Notes under the pieces: model-generated
Told to the model about the DNA's origin: nothing
Database searches by the model: none
What the model saw: only the letters and a program-made list of their open reading frames with translations
Shown here: piece by piece, positions 19,237-38,158 of the stretch
Layout: each line of letters opens with the position of its first letter
Position numbering within the stretch: the first letter of the stretch is position 1
Source: Plasmodiophora brassicae
Taxonomy: Eukaryota; Endomyxa; Phytomyxea; Plasmodiophorida; Plasmodiophoridae
DNA length: 64,000 bases
NCBI GenBank assembly: GCA_039704465.1
Contig: JASFAU010000017.1
Span: 620,001-684,000 of the forward strand
Reading direction: 5' to 3'
Position numbers and translations under genes: made by a program

Positions 19237-21569
19237 CTAACGTCTGACCCGAGGCCGGGATCGGTTGGACAGCTGTTGCTGTATAGCCGACCCCGTGGAA
19301 CGACGTTGGGAACTCGATGTCGAATTCGACGCGGCTCGGCGCGCAGTAGCAGGTGATTGCCGTCGCCCACCCTCCAGATCGCCGTGATGGTCGACATCGT
19401 CACTCTGCCCAGGATCATCCATCATGGCCCGCAGCCTGGCCTGCTCAGCAGCTTGAGAATCAGGGCTGCGCCCATTGGCGTTGCTGGCGCCAGACCCATT
19501 GTCCTGCTCGACGTGCTGCCGATAGGCCGCCATCCGAGTTCGGGCCTGGTCGGACACGTTGGCGATCGTGACCGATTCGTCCCGTTTCAACTCCTTCTGT
19601 AACGCCTGGACACGGCCGATGGCGTACGCCTCGATGGCCTGATTATCGCCCTTGTCGACGAATTGCACCAATGCGTCGCACAGCTGAAGTTCATGACAGA
19701 CGCCCAGGCTGTCCCTGTTGTCGTCCTGCAGGTGGACCCGGACCAAGTCTTCAATCCGGGTGCGCGACTCCCGCCCCTCTGCATCGATTTCGTACATGAC
19801 GAGCGGATTGGCTGATGAGCGCGAACGAGTGGACCCGGTGGGGTTGGCCGCTTTTCGCCGCACGATCTGGATGATGTCATCTGGATTGGCCACCTTATCG
19901 ACAAATTCCTGACCGAACTGCTGTACGTTGACGGTGGCGTACCCGCCGGTCACATCAACACGGAGGCGAATCAGGGGCAACCACTGCGACGAGTGAGTGA
20001 TGGCAGGCGGGCGTGGCGACTCGATTTCCGCCCGACGAATACACTTGTGAACGCGTTCCCTGAGGAACGCCTGGACGGCGGCACTGTCCGTTCGACCACC
20101 CAGGTCGGCAGCGTATTCGCTTAGGACAACGTCTTCGATGATGAACGGGCGCGGCGTTGTGAGCGGGATCGGTTGCAATCGCACATCAGACCCACGAACC
20201 TCCAGAATGCCAACGTGCCTGCGCAGAGACAGGAAAACCATATCAGGCACACGAACGGGGGATGGCAAGCAGCGCGGTTACTTCTTGACGGCTTCGGCAG
20301 TGCAGAGCGACGTCGCTGCTGAGGACCCTGGCTGTGTGACCAGGAAATTTCCTTGCAGACTGCGTTCCAGTTCGATGCGACATTCGTGTTCGTGCGCCCA
20401 AACGACCACTGCGTGTCGGCACTGTCGTCAGCGGCCGGATACTACTCGAAGCGCACAGGAGGGGCGCGTACGGTCGAGGAAATTAGGCAGAAGGCTTTCT
20501 GGGATCGAGTTCTTGTACACCACGCTATGTTGCGTCCGGTTCTGATGCAGGACCAGCATGTTGTACCTGGGCAGCCGATCTCATAGGAGCATACAGCCTT
20601 GCCGTACCGAACAGGCCACCATATCGTACCATTCGTTGGTGTCCTGATTGGGACGAGCCCAGGCGACCTTCTTGCCGACCAGCGCCCGATGGAGCCGTTC
20701 GTCACGTATGCTGCCCAAACCGTAGAGCGCCAGGCGCGTCGACCCCTTACGAAGCAGTATCGGGCGGACACAGAACTCGCTAATCTATGCTGGCGCGCAT
20801 TAGTACAGCATCAGGCTCTGCTCTGCGTCGTTATTAACGTACGTCGTCAACCCGGCCAAAGTAGTTCAGCAGGCTGGCGCTGTCGAGAATATCGAGCGCA
20901 GCGTGGCCGCCGTACCCGGATGGGTCGTCGTGGTTCCCATGGATGGCAAAGATCGGCAGCGACACGTTGATATTGGGATCCTCGAAGTTACAGCACGACC
21001 TGGCGCGGTGCACACACAGAATATCAGAACACGGGGCGCTTTTAGGCAACAGCCAGCTACATATGGCGAACCGTTCATGAAACACGGTCGCCGGGTCCGA
21101 TAGCATCTGGAAGGCGACCGGCCGATCACCCAGGCAGTGCTTGCGCAGACTAAACGGCGTCGCGCACGCGTTAATCCATGGACCTGAGTCGGCATGCAGG
21201 CCGTGGATACATTTGCATGGTGTTGAACAGCGTCTGCCGGGTCGGTTTGTTGTGATGGAACAGGTCGCCGCCCAGCAGGACGAAGTCAACGTTGGACGAC
21301 TTGGCAATGATGAGGATCTCCTCGAACGTGCGCATGGCGTCGTCGCCCCTAATAGGATCCTGCCCCATCACGATTCAGCCACACAACCGAACGTCGTCGT
21401 CGTCGTCGTCGTCGTACCCTCTCATTACACCCGAGATGGTTATCAGTGGCAATCAGAATGCGGAACGTGTCCTCATCGGGCCTGTTCACACAGCCGTGAA
21501 TACCGGTGCAGGACCCGCTCCAGGAGGCGGCCTGCCTGACGGGATGTGCAGCCCGGCAGCGCCCGTCAT
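19237..21569 (-). CDS. MRE11: MRE11 double-strand-break repair nuclease
   Basis: This encodes the Mn-dependent nuclease of the MRE11-RAD50-NBS1 complex, acting on DNA ends in the nucleus. Exons joined by hand give ILIATDNHLG (motif I), FVLLGGDLFHHNKP (II), FAIHGNHDDP (III), LVLHQNRTQH (IV) and VVWAHEHECRI (V). The DNA-binding domain then reads VGILEVRGSDVRLQPIPL, FIIEDVVLSEY, LPLIRLRVDVTGGY and FGQEFVDKVANPDDII. The tail is Ser/Arg-rich, ending RSRPRVRR. Introns are about 56-70 nt (for example 21360-21417). I place the start at 21569 because a 59-nt intron there joins MTGAAGLHIP in frame to PDEDTFRILI. Motif V has Ala where the family has Gly (usually WGHEHEC). It sits 170 bp downstream of the aquaporin on the same strand. 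Confidence 0.93.
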
Positions 21570-21738
21570 CGCCCCGAACGTGGCACGCGGCGGGGCGCAG
21601 CAGTCGGCAGTCGGCAGTCCGCGACGGACCCCGCCCCCGTCGTGCAGCTCGCGTTGCGCGCCACGCCGGCGGCCCATCTATGACTCGTTTGGCTTCGTCC
21701 TTCATCGCCGCTGTTGTGTATTTGCAGTTGGGGGGTGC

Positions 21739-22593
21739 TCAGGGCGATTTAGCGGTCTTGGTGGCGGCGGTCGGCGTGGCGACCACGACGACGGCGCCGT
21801 CGTTCGGGCGCACATCGCCGTACAGGACGACCTGGCCGACCAGGGCGAGGCAGGCGCCGATGATCGGCCCGACGATGTAGATCCAGGCCTGCGTCCAGGC
21901 GGCCTGCTCCCAGAACTTGAGGACGACGAACGTGCCCAGCCAGCGCGCTGGGTTGATGCCGCAGCCGGTCACGCCAATCAGGGCCAGGTGCGTCGCCCAG
22001 ACGCTCATGCCGATGACGAGCGGCGCCTGCGCCCGCAGCGAGTCCTTGTCGGGCGTCGACCGGCCGCGCGATGTCTGGACGGCCGTGGAGAAGACCGTCA
22101 TGACCAGGAAGGCGGTGCCCACCACTTCGGCCAGGAACCCGGCGCCGAGCGTCACATTCGGGCCGAGCGACAGCGCCCCGGCCACGGTCGGGACAATGCC
22201 ATCGGCGAGGGCGGCGCCCAGGATCGCCCCCAGGCACTGAGCGACGCCGTACGCGACGGCCATGATCGGGTCGATGTGCCCGGCCAGCGCCAGCGCCAAC
22301 GTCACCGCCGGGTTGATGTGCCCGCCGCTGACGCCGGCGCACGAGTAGATCACCACGATGAGCGACACGCCGAACGCCGTCGCGATCAGCAGGACCTTGC
22401 TGTCGGCGTCAGCGTTGCCGACGACGGCGCTGGACACGGCCAGCACCGACGTCATGACGAAGATGCAGGTGCCGATGAACTCGGCGGCGACGGCCCGGTG
22501 CGGGTAGAACACCTCGGCCGGCGGCGACATCAGCGACGACGACTTGTTCAGGACGACCGACGGCATGGCGCGCAGGGCGGTGTCAGTGGGCAT
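21739..22593 (-). CDS. aquaporin (MIP family channel)
   Basis: An intronless gene of about 285 residues with six hydrophobic segments and both pore loops: GGHINPAVTLALAL and GVTGCGINPARWLG. The second NPA is followed by Arg-Trp rather than Arg-Asp, so it looks like a water-type channel rather than an aquaglyceroporin, although substrate cannot be settled from this alone. The start at 22593 (MPTDTALRAM) gives the usual family length and leaves a short cytosolic N-terminus before FIGTCIFVMTSVLAV. The longer upstream frame overlaps the methyltransferase gene and is rejected. Confidence 0.93.
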   Translation of the reverse strand: MPTDTALRAMPSVVLNKSSSLMSPPAEVFYPHRAVAAEFIGTCIFVMTSVLAVSSAVVGNADADSKVLLIATAFGVSLIVVIYSCAGVSGGHINPAVTLALALAGHIDPIMAVAYGVAQCLGAILGAALADGIVPTVAGALSLGPNVTLGAGFLAEVVGTAFLVMTVFSTAVQTSRGRSTPDKDSLRAQAPLVIGMSVWATHLALIGVTGCGINPARWLGTFVVLKFWEQAAWTQAWIYIVGPIIGACLALVGQVVLYGDVRPNDGAVVVVATPTAATKTAKSP

Positions 22594-22849
22594 GCACGCG
22601 ATTGTCAGGTATGAGGAGGGGCGTGGACAGCGCGTGCGCGCGCGTCCCCCCGACAGCGCTGGGTGGTGACACATCGAGGGCGGCGGGCGCGTGCCAACCT
22701 GCTGCGCGAAGGCACGCACCCCCCTTGGTTGACACGCGCTCCACGGTGACCGAGCGTACGTTCCTACGAGCGTGTGCGTGTGTGTGCGTGTGTACCTGCG
22801 CGTATGCGTCCCTGTATGTAGTAGTGGGCGACAGGGGGGGGGCGCCTTC
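22594..22849. other. intergenic with (GT)n-rich tract
   Basis: The gap between two minus-strand genes contains GCGCGCG and GTGTGTGCGTGTGT runs near 22635 and 22780. It probably holds the aquaporin promoter; no specific element is recognised. Confidence 0.5.
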
Positions 22850-23993
22850 TTACAGTGCGACCGCGACGATGGCCACGCCGCGAATGCTGACCGGGGCGGG
22901 CACCCATCCGGGGCCGATGCGGGCCCGCGTCTTCGGGTACAGGTCCGCGTCGATGTCGTGGCGCAACAGCTTGGCCGTCGTCGTGTAGAAATGCGCCATG
23001 GCCTGGAACATGGCCGGGTGCGTGCCCTGCAGGCCGTCGGCGTCCGCCAGGAAGCGCTCGGCGCGCTCCCAGACGAACGCCGACCAGGCCGACGTGCAGT
23101 CGTCCCACTGCACGATGCGCATGGCCTGGGCGGCGAGCGCGTCCTCGTACTGGCCACGCGTCAGCAGCGACCTGGCGGGGACGCCCACCGAATCCCGCAG
23201 CATGCCCTGGTCGTCATCGTTGTCGGCGCCGCCGTCGCAGGCGACGTAATCCTCGATGTAGATGCGCCCGCCGGGACGAAGCCCCTGGTGCACCTGCCGG
23301 AACAGCTGGGCCTTGTCGGCGATCTGGCCGACACGCGGGATCGGTCAGTCAAGTGTCGTGAGCGGGGGCGACGACCGAGACACCACGTACGTGCAGGAAG
23401 ACGAGCTGGGCGACCATGATGTCGTACTCGCCGCGCAGCGCCATGCCGAGGATGTCGCCCTGCACGACGCGGATCGTCGCGCTGTCAATGCCGACCAGGT
23501 CGTTCAGGCGACGATGGCAGTCGCACAGGTCGTCGCGGATGTCGATGGCGTCGACCGCGCCGGTCGACCCGAGGTGCCCGCTGATGGCGCGCGCCGGGCC
23601 GCCGATGCCCGCGCCGATATCCAGGACGCGCACGCGGGCGCTGGCCGCATCGCCGCCGAACGCCGCCTGGGCGTCGCGCAGGAACGCCAGCAGGCGGCGC
23701 GTGCCCTCGTAATGCAGCTGGTCGTACGGGGCCAGGTCGTCGGGCCGGATCGGTCGACGCGGCAGCGACACCACCCTGGACAGGACGAAGGCCAGGCGCT
23801 CCGGCCCATACAGCGACGCGCTGATCGGCACGTCGTCCGCCGCGCCCCCGCGCGCCGCATCGCCGACGACTGGACACAGGTTAACGCCCGCGCCCACGAT
23901 CCAGATCAGGGTGCTGCCCACCACCACCATCGTCATCATCATCATCATCGTCATGCGTCGTCGATGCCGACGGTCGCATGTGGCGATGGCCAC
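22850..23993 (-). CDS. SAM-dependent methyltransferase, sarcosine/dimethylglycine-type, with N-terminal hydrophobic segment
   Basis: Two exons flank a 67-nt intron (23324-23390, donor GTACGT). Motif I is VRVLDIGAGIGGPARAISG, followed by VDAIDIRDD and VVQGDILGM, a standard class I AdoMet fold. Upstream, DLAPYDQLHYEGTRRLLAFL resembles the segment before motif I in glycine-betaine-forming N-methyltransferases. The second exon continues LFRQVHQGLRPGGRIYIEDY. The N-terminus contains a Met run and MVVVGSTLIWIVGAGVNLC, a likely signal peptide or anchor, unusual for this family. A start at 23954 is an alternative. The substrate is inferred only. Confidence 0.82.
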
Positions 23994-24535
23994 CGCCCCC
24001 GCCTACGGCCTGGTCGCGACCGCGTACTGCTCGCCGCGTCATGCCGTCGTCGGCGTCGAGGCCCTGAAGAACGGGCGCGCGCCTTCGACAAGCCCAAAAT
24101 CCGGGTCCGAAGAATCCGGGCCCGTCATTCGCGACCGACCGACGTTGGGCATCGGCTGCGTTCCGTTGATAAACCATCCTTCCGCTAGTCACCTATGTAG
24201 GGCCGGTGGTTACCCCCCCTGTGTCGTCGACGGAGCCGCTCATGGCCGCTGCTGAACGTTCACCCGAGGGCCGGCGCCTGTGGGAATCAGCATCGGGGTC
24301 AACAAGGGGGGCGGCGGCGGCGGCGGCGGCGGCGGGCTCCGCCCAAAAGGCGCGGTCGGGCGCACCAACCCGCGCGCCGTCATACGCCCGTCTTCCGGGG
24401 ACGACCGCCGGTGCCATCGCTCTGCACGCGGAAGCGCCTCCATCGATCACGTGGACCTTCGCCCGCGGTACAACGATGATATGGCATCGCACACAGCGGG
24501 GCGTCGGTTGACGACGACCCGTGCGCGTTCAGGTC
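23994..24535. other. divergent intergenic region
   Basis: It lies between the methyltransferase (minus) and GAT-domain (plus) genes and probably contains both promoters. It includes a (GGC)n run near 24308-24335. A short N-terminal exon of the plus-strand gene could hide here, but none is provable. Confidence 0.45.
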
Positions 24536-25193
24536 ATGGACAGCGCGACATGGCTGTCGGACGTATGGCTCGTCAAGCTCAAGGGCGACCTTCGTCAGGC
24601 ATGCGACCTGATCGACACGGCCGACGCCGGCACGCTGGACGAGGTCCACCGCCGGATCCTGCTGTGCCTGCTGGGTATACACCCTATGGTGTTGCGCCCC
24701 CATGTTGGATGACCTGACTCGCGTTGCTCAGAGGTCGACCAGGAGCCCATTGTCGACTGCCTGCTGGCCCTCAACGACCAGACACAGATGGCCCTGCAGC
24801 AGCTGGCTGCCGGGCAGCGACGCCCGGCCGATCGTCGCCACCTGCTCGACAAGGTGGACCGACTCCGCATCGGTACGGGCAGACGACGACAGCACCGCCG
24901 GCCGGTGGTGGTCGGGAACTAACGCACCGCGATCATGTGTTCGCCCAGATCCACCGCCAATGTTGGCCTTGTCGCCGCCGCCCCCGCCCGCGCCGGTGCC
25001 AACGACGACGTCGGTCGCGGACGACCCGCTGGACGCCGACTTCCACGCCATTGCCAGCCGGGGCACGGCGTCGATGGCCGCCCAGCAGCAACGGCCGTCC
25101 AGCAACGACGTCGACGACGCGTTCGCTGCCATCGCCAGCGGCGACGACGTCCGCCTGCTGTTCGACAGCGACCCGGCCCCCAGGCCACGTTAA
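24536..25193 (+). CDS. GAT-domain-like protein (GGA/TOM1-type adaptor)
   Basis: Three exons read MDSATWLSDVWLVKLKGDLR...DEVHRRILLCLL, then EVDQEPIVDCLLALNDQTQM then ALQQL, then a Pro/Ala-rich tail with DPLDADFHAIA and DVDDAFAAIA. The second block matches the last helix of GAT domains (LL-x-x-N-D-x-x-x-x-A-L), three-helix modules that bind ubiquitin and Arf on endosomal adaptors. The acidic D-D/A-F repeats in the tail are like short adaptin- or clathrin-binding motifs. Introns run at about 24685-24739 and 24870-24950. No VHS domain is visible upstream, so it is shorter than animal GGA or TOM1 proteins. Confidence 0.6.
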
Positions 25194-25662
25194 TAAGCGA
25201 TGCGCATCGCTACGTCTGCTGCGTCATCGTGTACACAGTGTAAGCGCCGACGAGATGTGGAGCGGCGCCCAGTATATCGTCCTGATCAGCTGGGCCCGCC
25301 AACGGGCCACCTCACTGAACAGCGGCGTACACGTGTCTGGCGTATCCCACTGGGGTGGGTGCCGGCGCCGGGGTTGTCGCTCACCGCTGGATCGATCGGC
25401 GAACGACACCGTTTCACGGATGGCGATCGGCGGTCTCGTGAACGCTCCGCAGGCGCGTTGAAGCCCCCCCCAATTAGGCGGCGCAACGTGGTTGTCGACG
25501 GGCCCCCAGCAAGCGCTGCGCTATGGAAGTAGTCCAGTGTACAAGGACCACTTGTTTGTGCCGCCAGCGGGACCTACAGCAGGGACCACCCAACAATATA
25601 TATTACTGAACGTTGACGAGCGTCGAGGGGTTAGCCGCGCGCGCGCGCACACACACACACGA
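25194..25662. other. convergent intergenic region
   Basis: This is the gap between the 3' ends of the GAT-domain and BEACH genes. It contains a GCGCGCGC-ACACACAC run at about 25637-25660 and no gene. Confidence 0.5.
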
Positions 25663-34177
<8,515 letters not shown>

Positions 34178-35122
34178 CCGCTCTGTCTACTGCAGGCGCG
34201 AGCGAGGTCAGCGGCGACGTCGACCCATACAGTCGACGGCGGACGGAGGAGGGGGACGACGACGATCCAAAATGGCGACGACCCCCCCCCCCGCTGCGGG
34301 TTGCTGTGGGGGGGGGGGCGCTGTTCCGTCTCTGGTCGCTCTGTCTGTGTCTGTGTGCGGGCCCCGCCCGGACAATGTTGGCAACATGAAAGACAAACAC
34401 GGAGAGGGGCGTTGCGGTCCCCTCGCCATTCGGTTCGAGGCCTCTGTCTGCTTGGCTACGCCGACACCCGATGTTCTGCCCATCAACAGAACAGCACAAC
34501 TCAGTGCCGCTCTGCCCATTGATCAGGTCATCACTTTGACGTGTACAGCGCAGTAGACACATAGGTTGACTTAAAGCAACGACTATATGGTACCTTGGCG
34601 TGTCGTCATCGGCAAGCGCGTTCGACATGGGGATCCAGCCGTCCTCGGTAACGCGGCCGCATGCGACGAAACACACTCAGGTCCGCATGATGCCGGGATT
34701 ATACGGTGGCCCCTTTGACCACCGGGTCGACGCGTGCAACGCCAGTCTCGGGTCGACCCGCTGTCATATCTCGTTCCTGGCGCCCTTCAAGGACGCCACA
34801 GTTCGTCCCAATATCGTTCCCGTATAGGCAGGTATGGCCATTCCGGTCTATCACCCATGGTTATGGAGCATACCAAGGCATATAGCTGTCGCTTCCCGAG
34901 CGACGTCGCACACGACTGAATTCGCGACAAGGTTCGCCCGACGCGGGTCGACACGTTGACATACTATGCGCGCTGTATGTTGTCCCGACCGGTAGAGGAC
35001 CTCGTGCGCCCGGCCGCCATTACTCGGGGCAGGCGTTCACCGGATGATCGAGGATGTGATATGACGGGGGCGGCCCGCGGGTGCGTCTTGCGCGTCTGCC
35101 CCGGCCCGACCGACCACCAACC
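34178..35122. other. intergenic, with C11/G12 hairpin
   Basis: Homopolymer runs C11 (about 34282-34292) and G12 (about 34308-34318) can pair around a 15-base loop, about 120 bp upstream of the BEACH gene start. The rest shows no gene that I can support. Confidence 0.55.
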
Positions 35123-36178
35123 CTACCAGGCGGCCGTATGCCGGTGATGCGCCAGCACCCGCTCGAAGGTGAGTGCCAACAGGTCAGCCGGCGTCGCCTG
35201 GTACGCGTCCCGCGCGTCGGCCTCGATGCCGGTGGCGTTCGTCAGCAGGCGCACGATGTGGCGATGCCCGCGCAGGGCCGCCTCGTGCAGGGGCGTCCTG
35301 CGCGCGTCGTCGCGGGCGCGCGCGTTCACGTCGACGCCCGGGACGCTGAGCAGCAGCGCGGTGATGCGGGCGTACCCGCGCCGCGCCGCATAGTGCAGGG
35401 GCGTCCGGTACGTGATCGGGTCGCGCGCGTTCACATCGATGCCGGCGACGTGCAGCAGCAGCTCGACGACGAGCTCGTCGCCGTCGGATACGGCCCAGTG
35501 CAGGGCGTTGCCCGTGGAGTCCCATGGCGTCCCGTTGATGACGCTCGGGTTGCCGCCGTAGACGACGAGGCGGGCGACCTGCCCGGCGACGCACCTGCCC
35601 GGGTCGGTGCGCGCGGCACGTCGCAGGCGGTGCACGCCGACGGAGTGGTCCAGGGCGAACCAGAAGGCATCGGCGGGCAGCAGGTCGCGCAGGGCGGCGA
35701 CCTGCTGCCAGGTGCGCTTCGTGGACATGATGGTCGTGGTCAGCGGGCGCATCTCGAGGTAGTGAGCGGCCGCCAGCAGCCGGCACTGCGCTTCGGTGCT
35801 CGGCCAGTGCCGGTCGAGACGAACCCGGACCCAGGCGGCAACGCGGTCGACCTGTCGCACAGCGATCAGCGCGACACGCCGCTGCGGCAGGTCACGCCAG
35901 CATACCTCGTGGACGGCCGACATGCTGATGAACTGCGCGATGAACTCCAGCTCGGGGCGGGCGATCGCGGGCAGCGGCACCGGGACGTCGACGTCGACGC
36001 CCCGCTCGCCGAGGTCGTCGACCATGGCCTTCAGGACGCCAGACTGCACCGTTGCCGCCGACGTGTTCACGACGTGGTCGCCGGCGGCATCGCCGCCAGC
36101 ATCGAACGTGAGCGCGCCGCCGATGCCCGCTATGCCGATCGCGATGATCACCGTCCGGTAGCTGATGCGGGTTCGCAT
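35123..36178 (-). CDS. secreted SKP1-like/ankyrin protein A
   Basis: A single 351-codon exon. Residues 1-25 form a signal peptide or anchor (TVIIAIGIAGIGGALTF). Residues 40-85 parallel the N-terminal half of SKP1: SGVLKAMVDDLGE then VPVPLPAIARPELEFIAQFI, where SKP1 has a T-M-L-x-D-L-G core, then V-P-L-P-N-V and a helix. Residues 128-170, QCRLLAAAHYLEMRPLTTTI then MSTKRTWQQVAALRDLLP, parallel SKP1's AANYLDIKGL helix and the following helix. Residues 222-345 carry about four ankyrin repeats (NALHWAVSDGDELVVELLL, TPLHYAARRGYARITALLL, TPLHEAALRGHRHIVRLL). Inference: an exported cullin-ligase adaptor fused to its own substrate-binding repeats. Protein B lies next in tandem. Confidence 0.8.
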   Translation of the reverse strand: MRTRISYRTVIIAIGIAGIGGALTFDAGGDAAGDHVVNTSAATVQSGVLKAMVDDLGERGVDVDVPVPLPAIARPELEFIAQFISMSAVHEVCWRDLPQRRVALIAVRQVDRVAAWVRVRLDRHWPSTEAQCRLLAAAHYLEMRPLTTTIMSTKRTWQQVAALRDLLPADAFWFALDHSVGVHRLRRAARTDPGRCVAGQVARLVVYGGNPSVINGTPWDSTGNALHWAVSDGDELVVELLLHVAGIDVNARDPITYRTPLHYAARRGYARITALLLSVPGVDVNARARDDARRTPLHEAALRGHRHIVRLLTNATGIEADARDAYQATPADLLALTFERVLAHHRHTAAW

Positions 36179-36397
36179 CGGTCAACTCCGTGATGATGGG
36201 TCGAATCTGCGCCGGGCCGAGCGGGTCACCGGCAACTGCGGCGCAATACTGACCGGTGGCTGTTGTCTTCCTGCCCAGCTGGGGGCCCGTTGACTACGTG
36301 GTACGCAACAGGTTTGTTGAAGAGTAACGACTACGTCGCGGGAGGGGCGTCATCAATCCTAGACCAGTGCGCGCAGCAAGTTGTTTAACTGCCATCG

Positions 36398-37592
36398 TCA
36401 TACTCTAGGGCGCCGGTGCCAGTACCGCTCCTTGAGGTGGTCGAACGATCGCTTCGCTGCACCGAGCGTCCTGGTAATGTGATCAGCCGCGCTGGTCCTC
36501 CTCCTGGGTTGGTCGTTGCGATCGCCTTGCGAAAGGCCCTCATGTCGCCGCGGCCTGAGAAGGTCGACAATGTCAGCGTAGCCGGCGTCGCTGGCTATGT
36601 CCAACGCCGTCTGCTGCATGTCGTCTTTGGCATCGAGGTCGACCCCGGGGGCGCCCAGCAGCAGCTCGACAATATCGCGACGACCGTAGTACGCGGCCAG
36701 GTGCAACGGCGACATCCCAGTACCCGAACGCGCGTTGACGTTGACCGCCGGCGCATCCATTAGCACCTCGAAAATGCGATAATGGCCCTGGACGGCTGCC
36801 CAGTGCAACGGCGTCATTTCGTCAGCGTCGTGGCTGTTGACGTCGACGCCCAGCGCCTTGACCAGCAGCTCGACAATCAACTCCTCACCGTTCGCCGCGG
36901 CCCACTGCAGCACGTTACGTCCAGTGCCCAAATCATCCCATATGGCCGTATTGATGGGCAGAGTGCCGCCTCCTGCGAGCAGGCGCTCACGAATCTCCCG
37001 GACAATGGACTCGCGGATCGCCCCGGCTTCCTGACGAAGGCGGGTGACGGCAGACGATTTGTCAACGACGAGACGGAGAGCGTCTGACGGCAACATATCA
37101 CGCAATTCAGCGATATCGTCCCAGGTGCGCCCCGTCAACGCCACAGCAATCATTAGCGAGTCCATATCGAGGTAATCTGCGGCTCTCAGCAGACGGCGCC
37201 GCTCTTCAGCACTAATCGCGTTGAGACTGAGGCGGGCCCATTGGATGGCGCCATCGACCTATTGCGGGCGTTCATAAGATTTACCACCATCAACAATGCG
37301 AACCTACATCATTGCCTGCATTGCTGCGGATGAACTCGACGATTCGCTCCAGTTCGCTCTTGGCGATGACGGGCAGAACGAGGGCGTCATCGCGTTCGCC
37401 AAGGTCGCTAATCAAATCACTGAGAACCCTCGAGTGCGACATGGCGGTCGACGTGTTAACGGAGTAATCACAGGCGTCAACATCGCCCGGCCGTAGCCGG
37501 ATAGCGCCAGAACTGCTCGCGACAAAGCAGACGCAGGCCACCGCCATGATGATGGGCTTCGACAAGCACGGAACAGGACCCTCGTCCTCCAT
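36398..37592 (-). CDS. secreted SKP1-like/ankyrin protein B
   Basis: Exon 1 encodes a signal peptide (IIMAVACVCFVASSSGA), then SRVLSDLISDLGER and LVLPVIAKSELERIVEFIRS. A short intron of about 55 nt ends in CAATAG. Exon 2 continues VDGAIQWARLS, RRRLLRAADYLDMDSLMIAV and LTGRTWDDIAELRDML, then four ankyrin repeats (NVLQWAAANGEELIVELLV, TPLHWAAVQGHYRIFEVLM, SPLHLAAYYGRRDIVELLL, TALDIASDAGYADIVDLL) and a basic tail. The order matches protein A. The hallmark IMSTKxTW is altered here to VALTGRTW. The start could also be the internal Met of MAVACVC. Confidence 0.8.
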
Positions 37593-38158
37593 TGTTCCGA
37601 CCGGTCGCCGCTCGTGCTGCCTGCAACAGCGTACGGACGTGTGTCATCACTGGCCAACCGGTGGCGTTGCAGAGCACTGGCGGGACGCGGTTTACCTATA
37701 ATTGTGCGTTGCGCAGTCACGCAGAACCTACACTCTAGATGTGCGCAAGTCGCGCTGTTCGCAGAATGATGGGAGGACACTGAACCCTGACTGCACATCG
37801 TTTCTGTTGTACTTAGCAGTTAACACTGGAGAACACAGGCGATGATGCTCTGAGCAGCGCATCATCGCTCTGGTGACCGTTCCCTGCTCAGGCTGTTCAG
37901 GGACGGCTCCAGCTGTTGAGCGTGGCTGGCGAGCGATCGTGCCGGCCCTGTGAATCGACGGACCTTGGCGGGGCGAGGTTGCTCGGGGTGAATGGTTCCT
38001 GCTAAATCGGGCAGCGGTCCAGTTCACCCGAACCCAGCAGGCGGGCCCTATTCTCGGATGCACCCAGCATTGCAGCCAAATCGGTCCTCCTGACGCGTGC
38101 GGCCGCCAACTCGATGTTCGGTCGTCGGACAGGTGTCGGCGTGTGGCCGCTAGCTCGG
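37593..38158. other. intergenic, no gene seen
   Basis: It separates the divergently oriented protein B and the coiled-coil gene and is likely to hold both promoters. No recognisable element. Confidence 0.45.

Noticed and set aside
20442..21307. Separate small genes at 20442-20771 and 20834-21307
   Set aside because: These are out-of-frame readings of MRE11 exons; joining across short introns restores continuous MRE11 homology.
21739..23157. 472-codon aquaporin reading frame starting at 23157
   Set aside because: The first 188 codons overlap the methyltransferase exons and are compositionally a shadow; the aquaporin starts at 22593.
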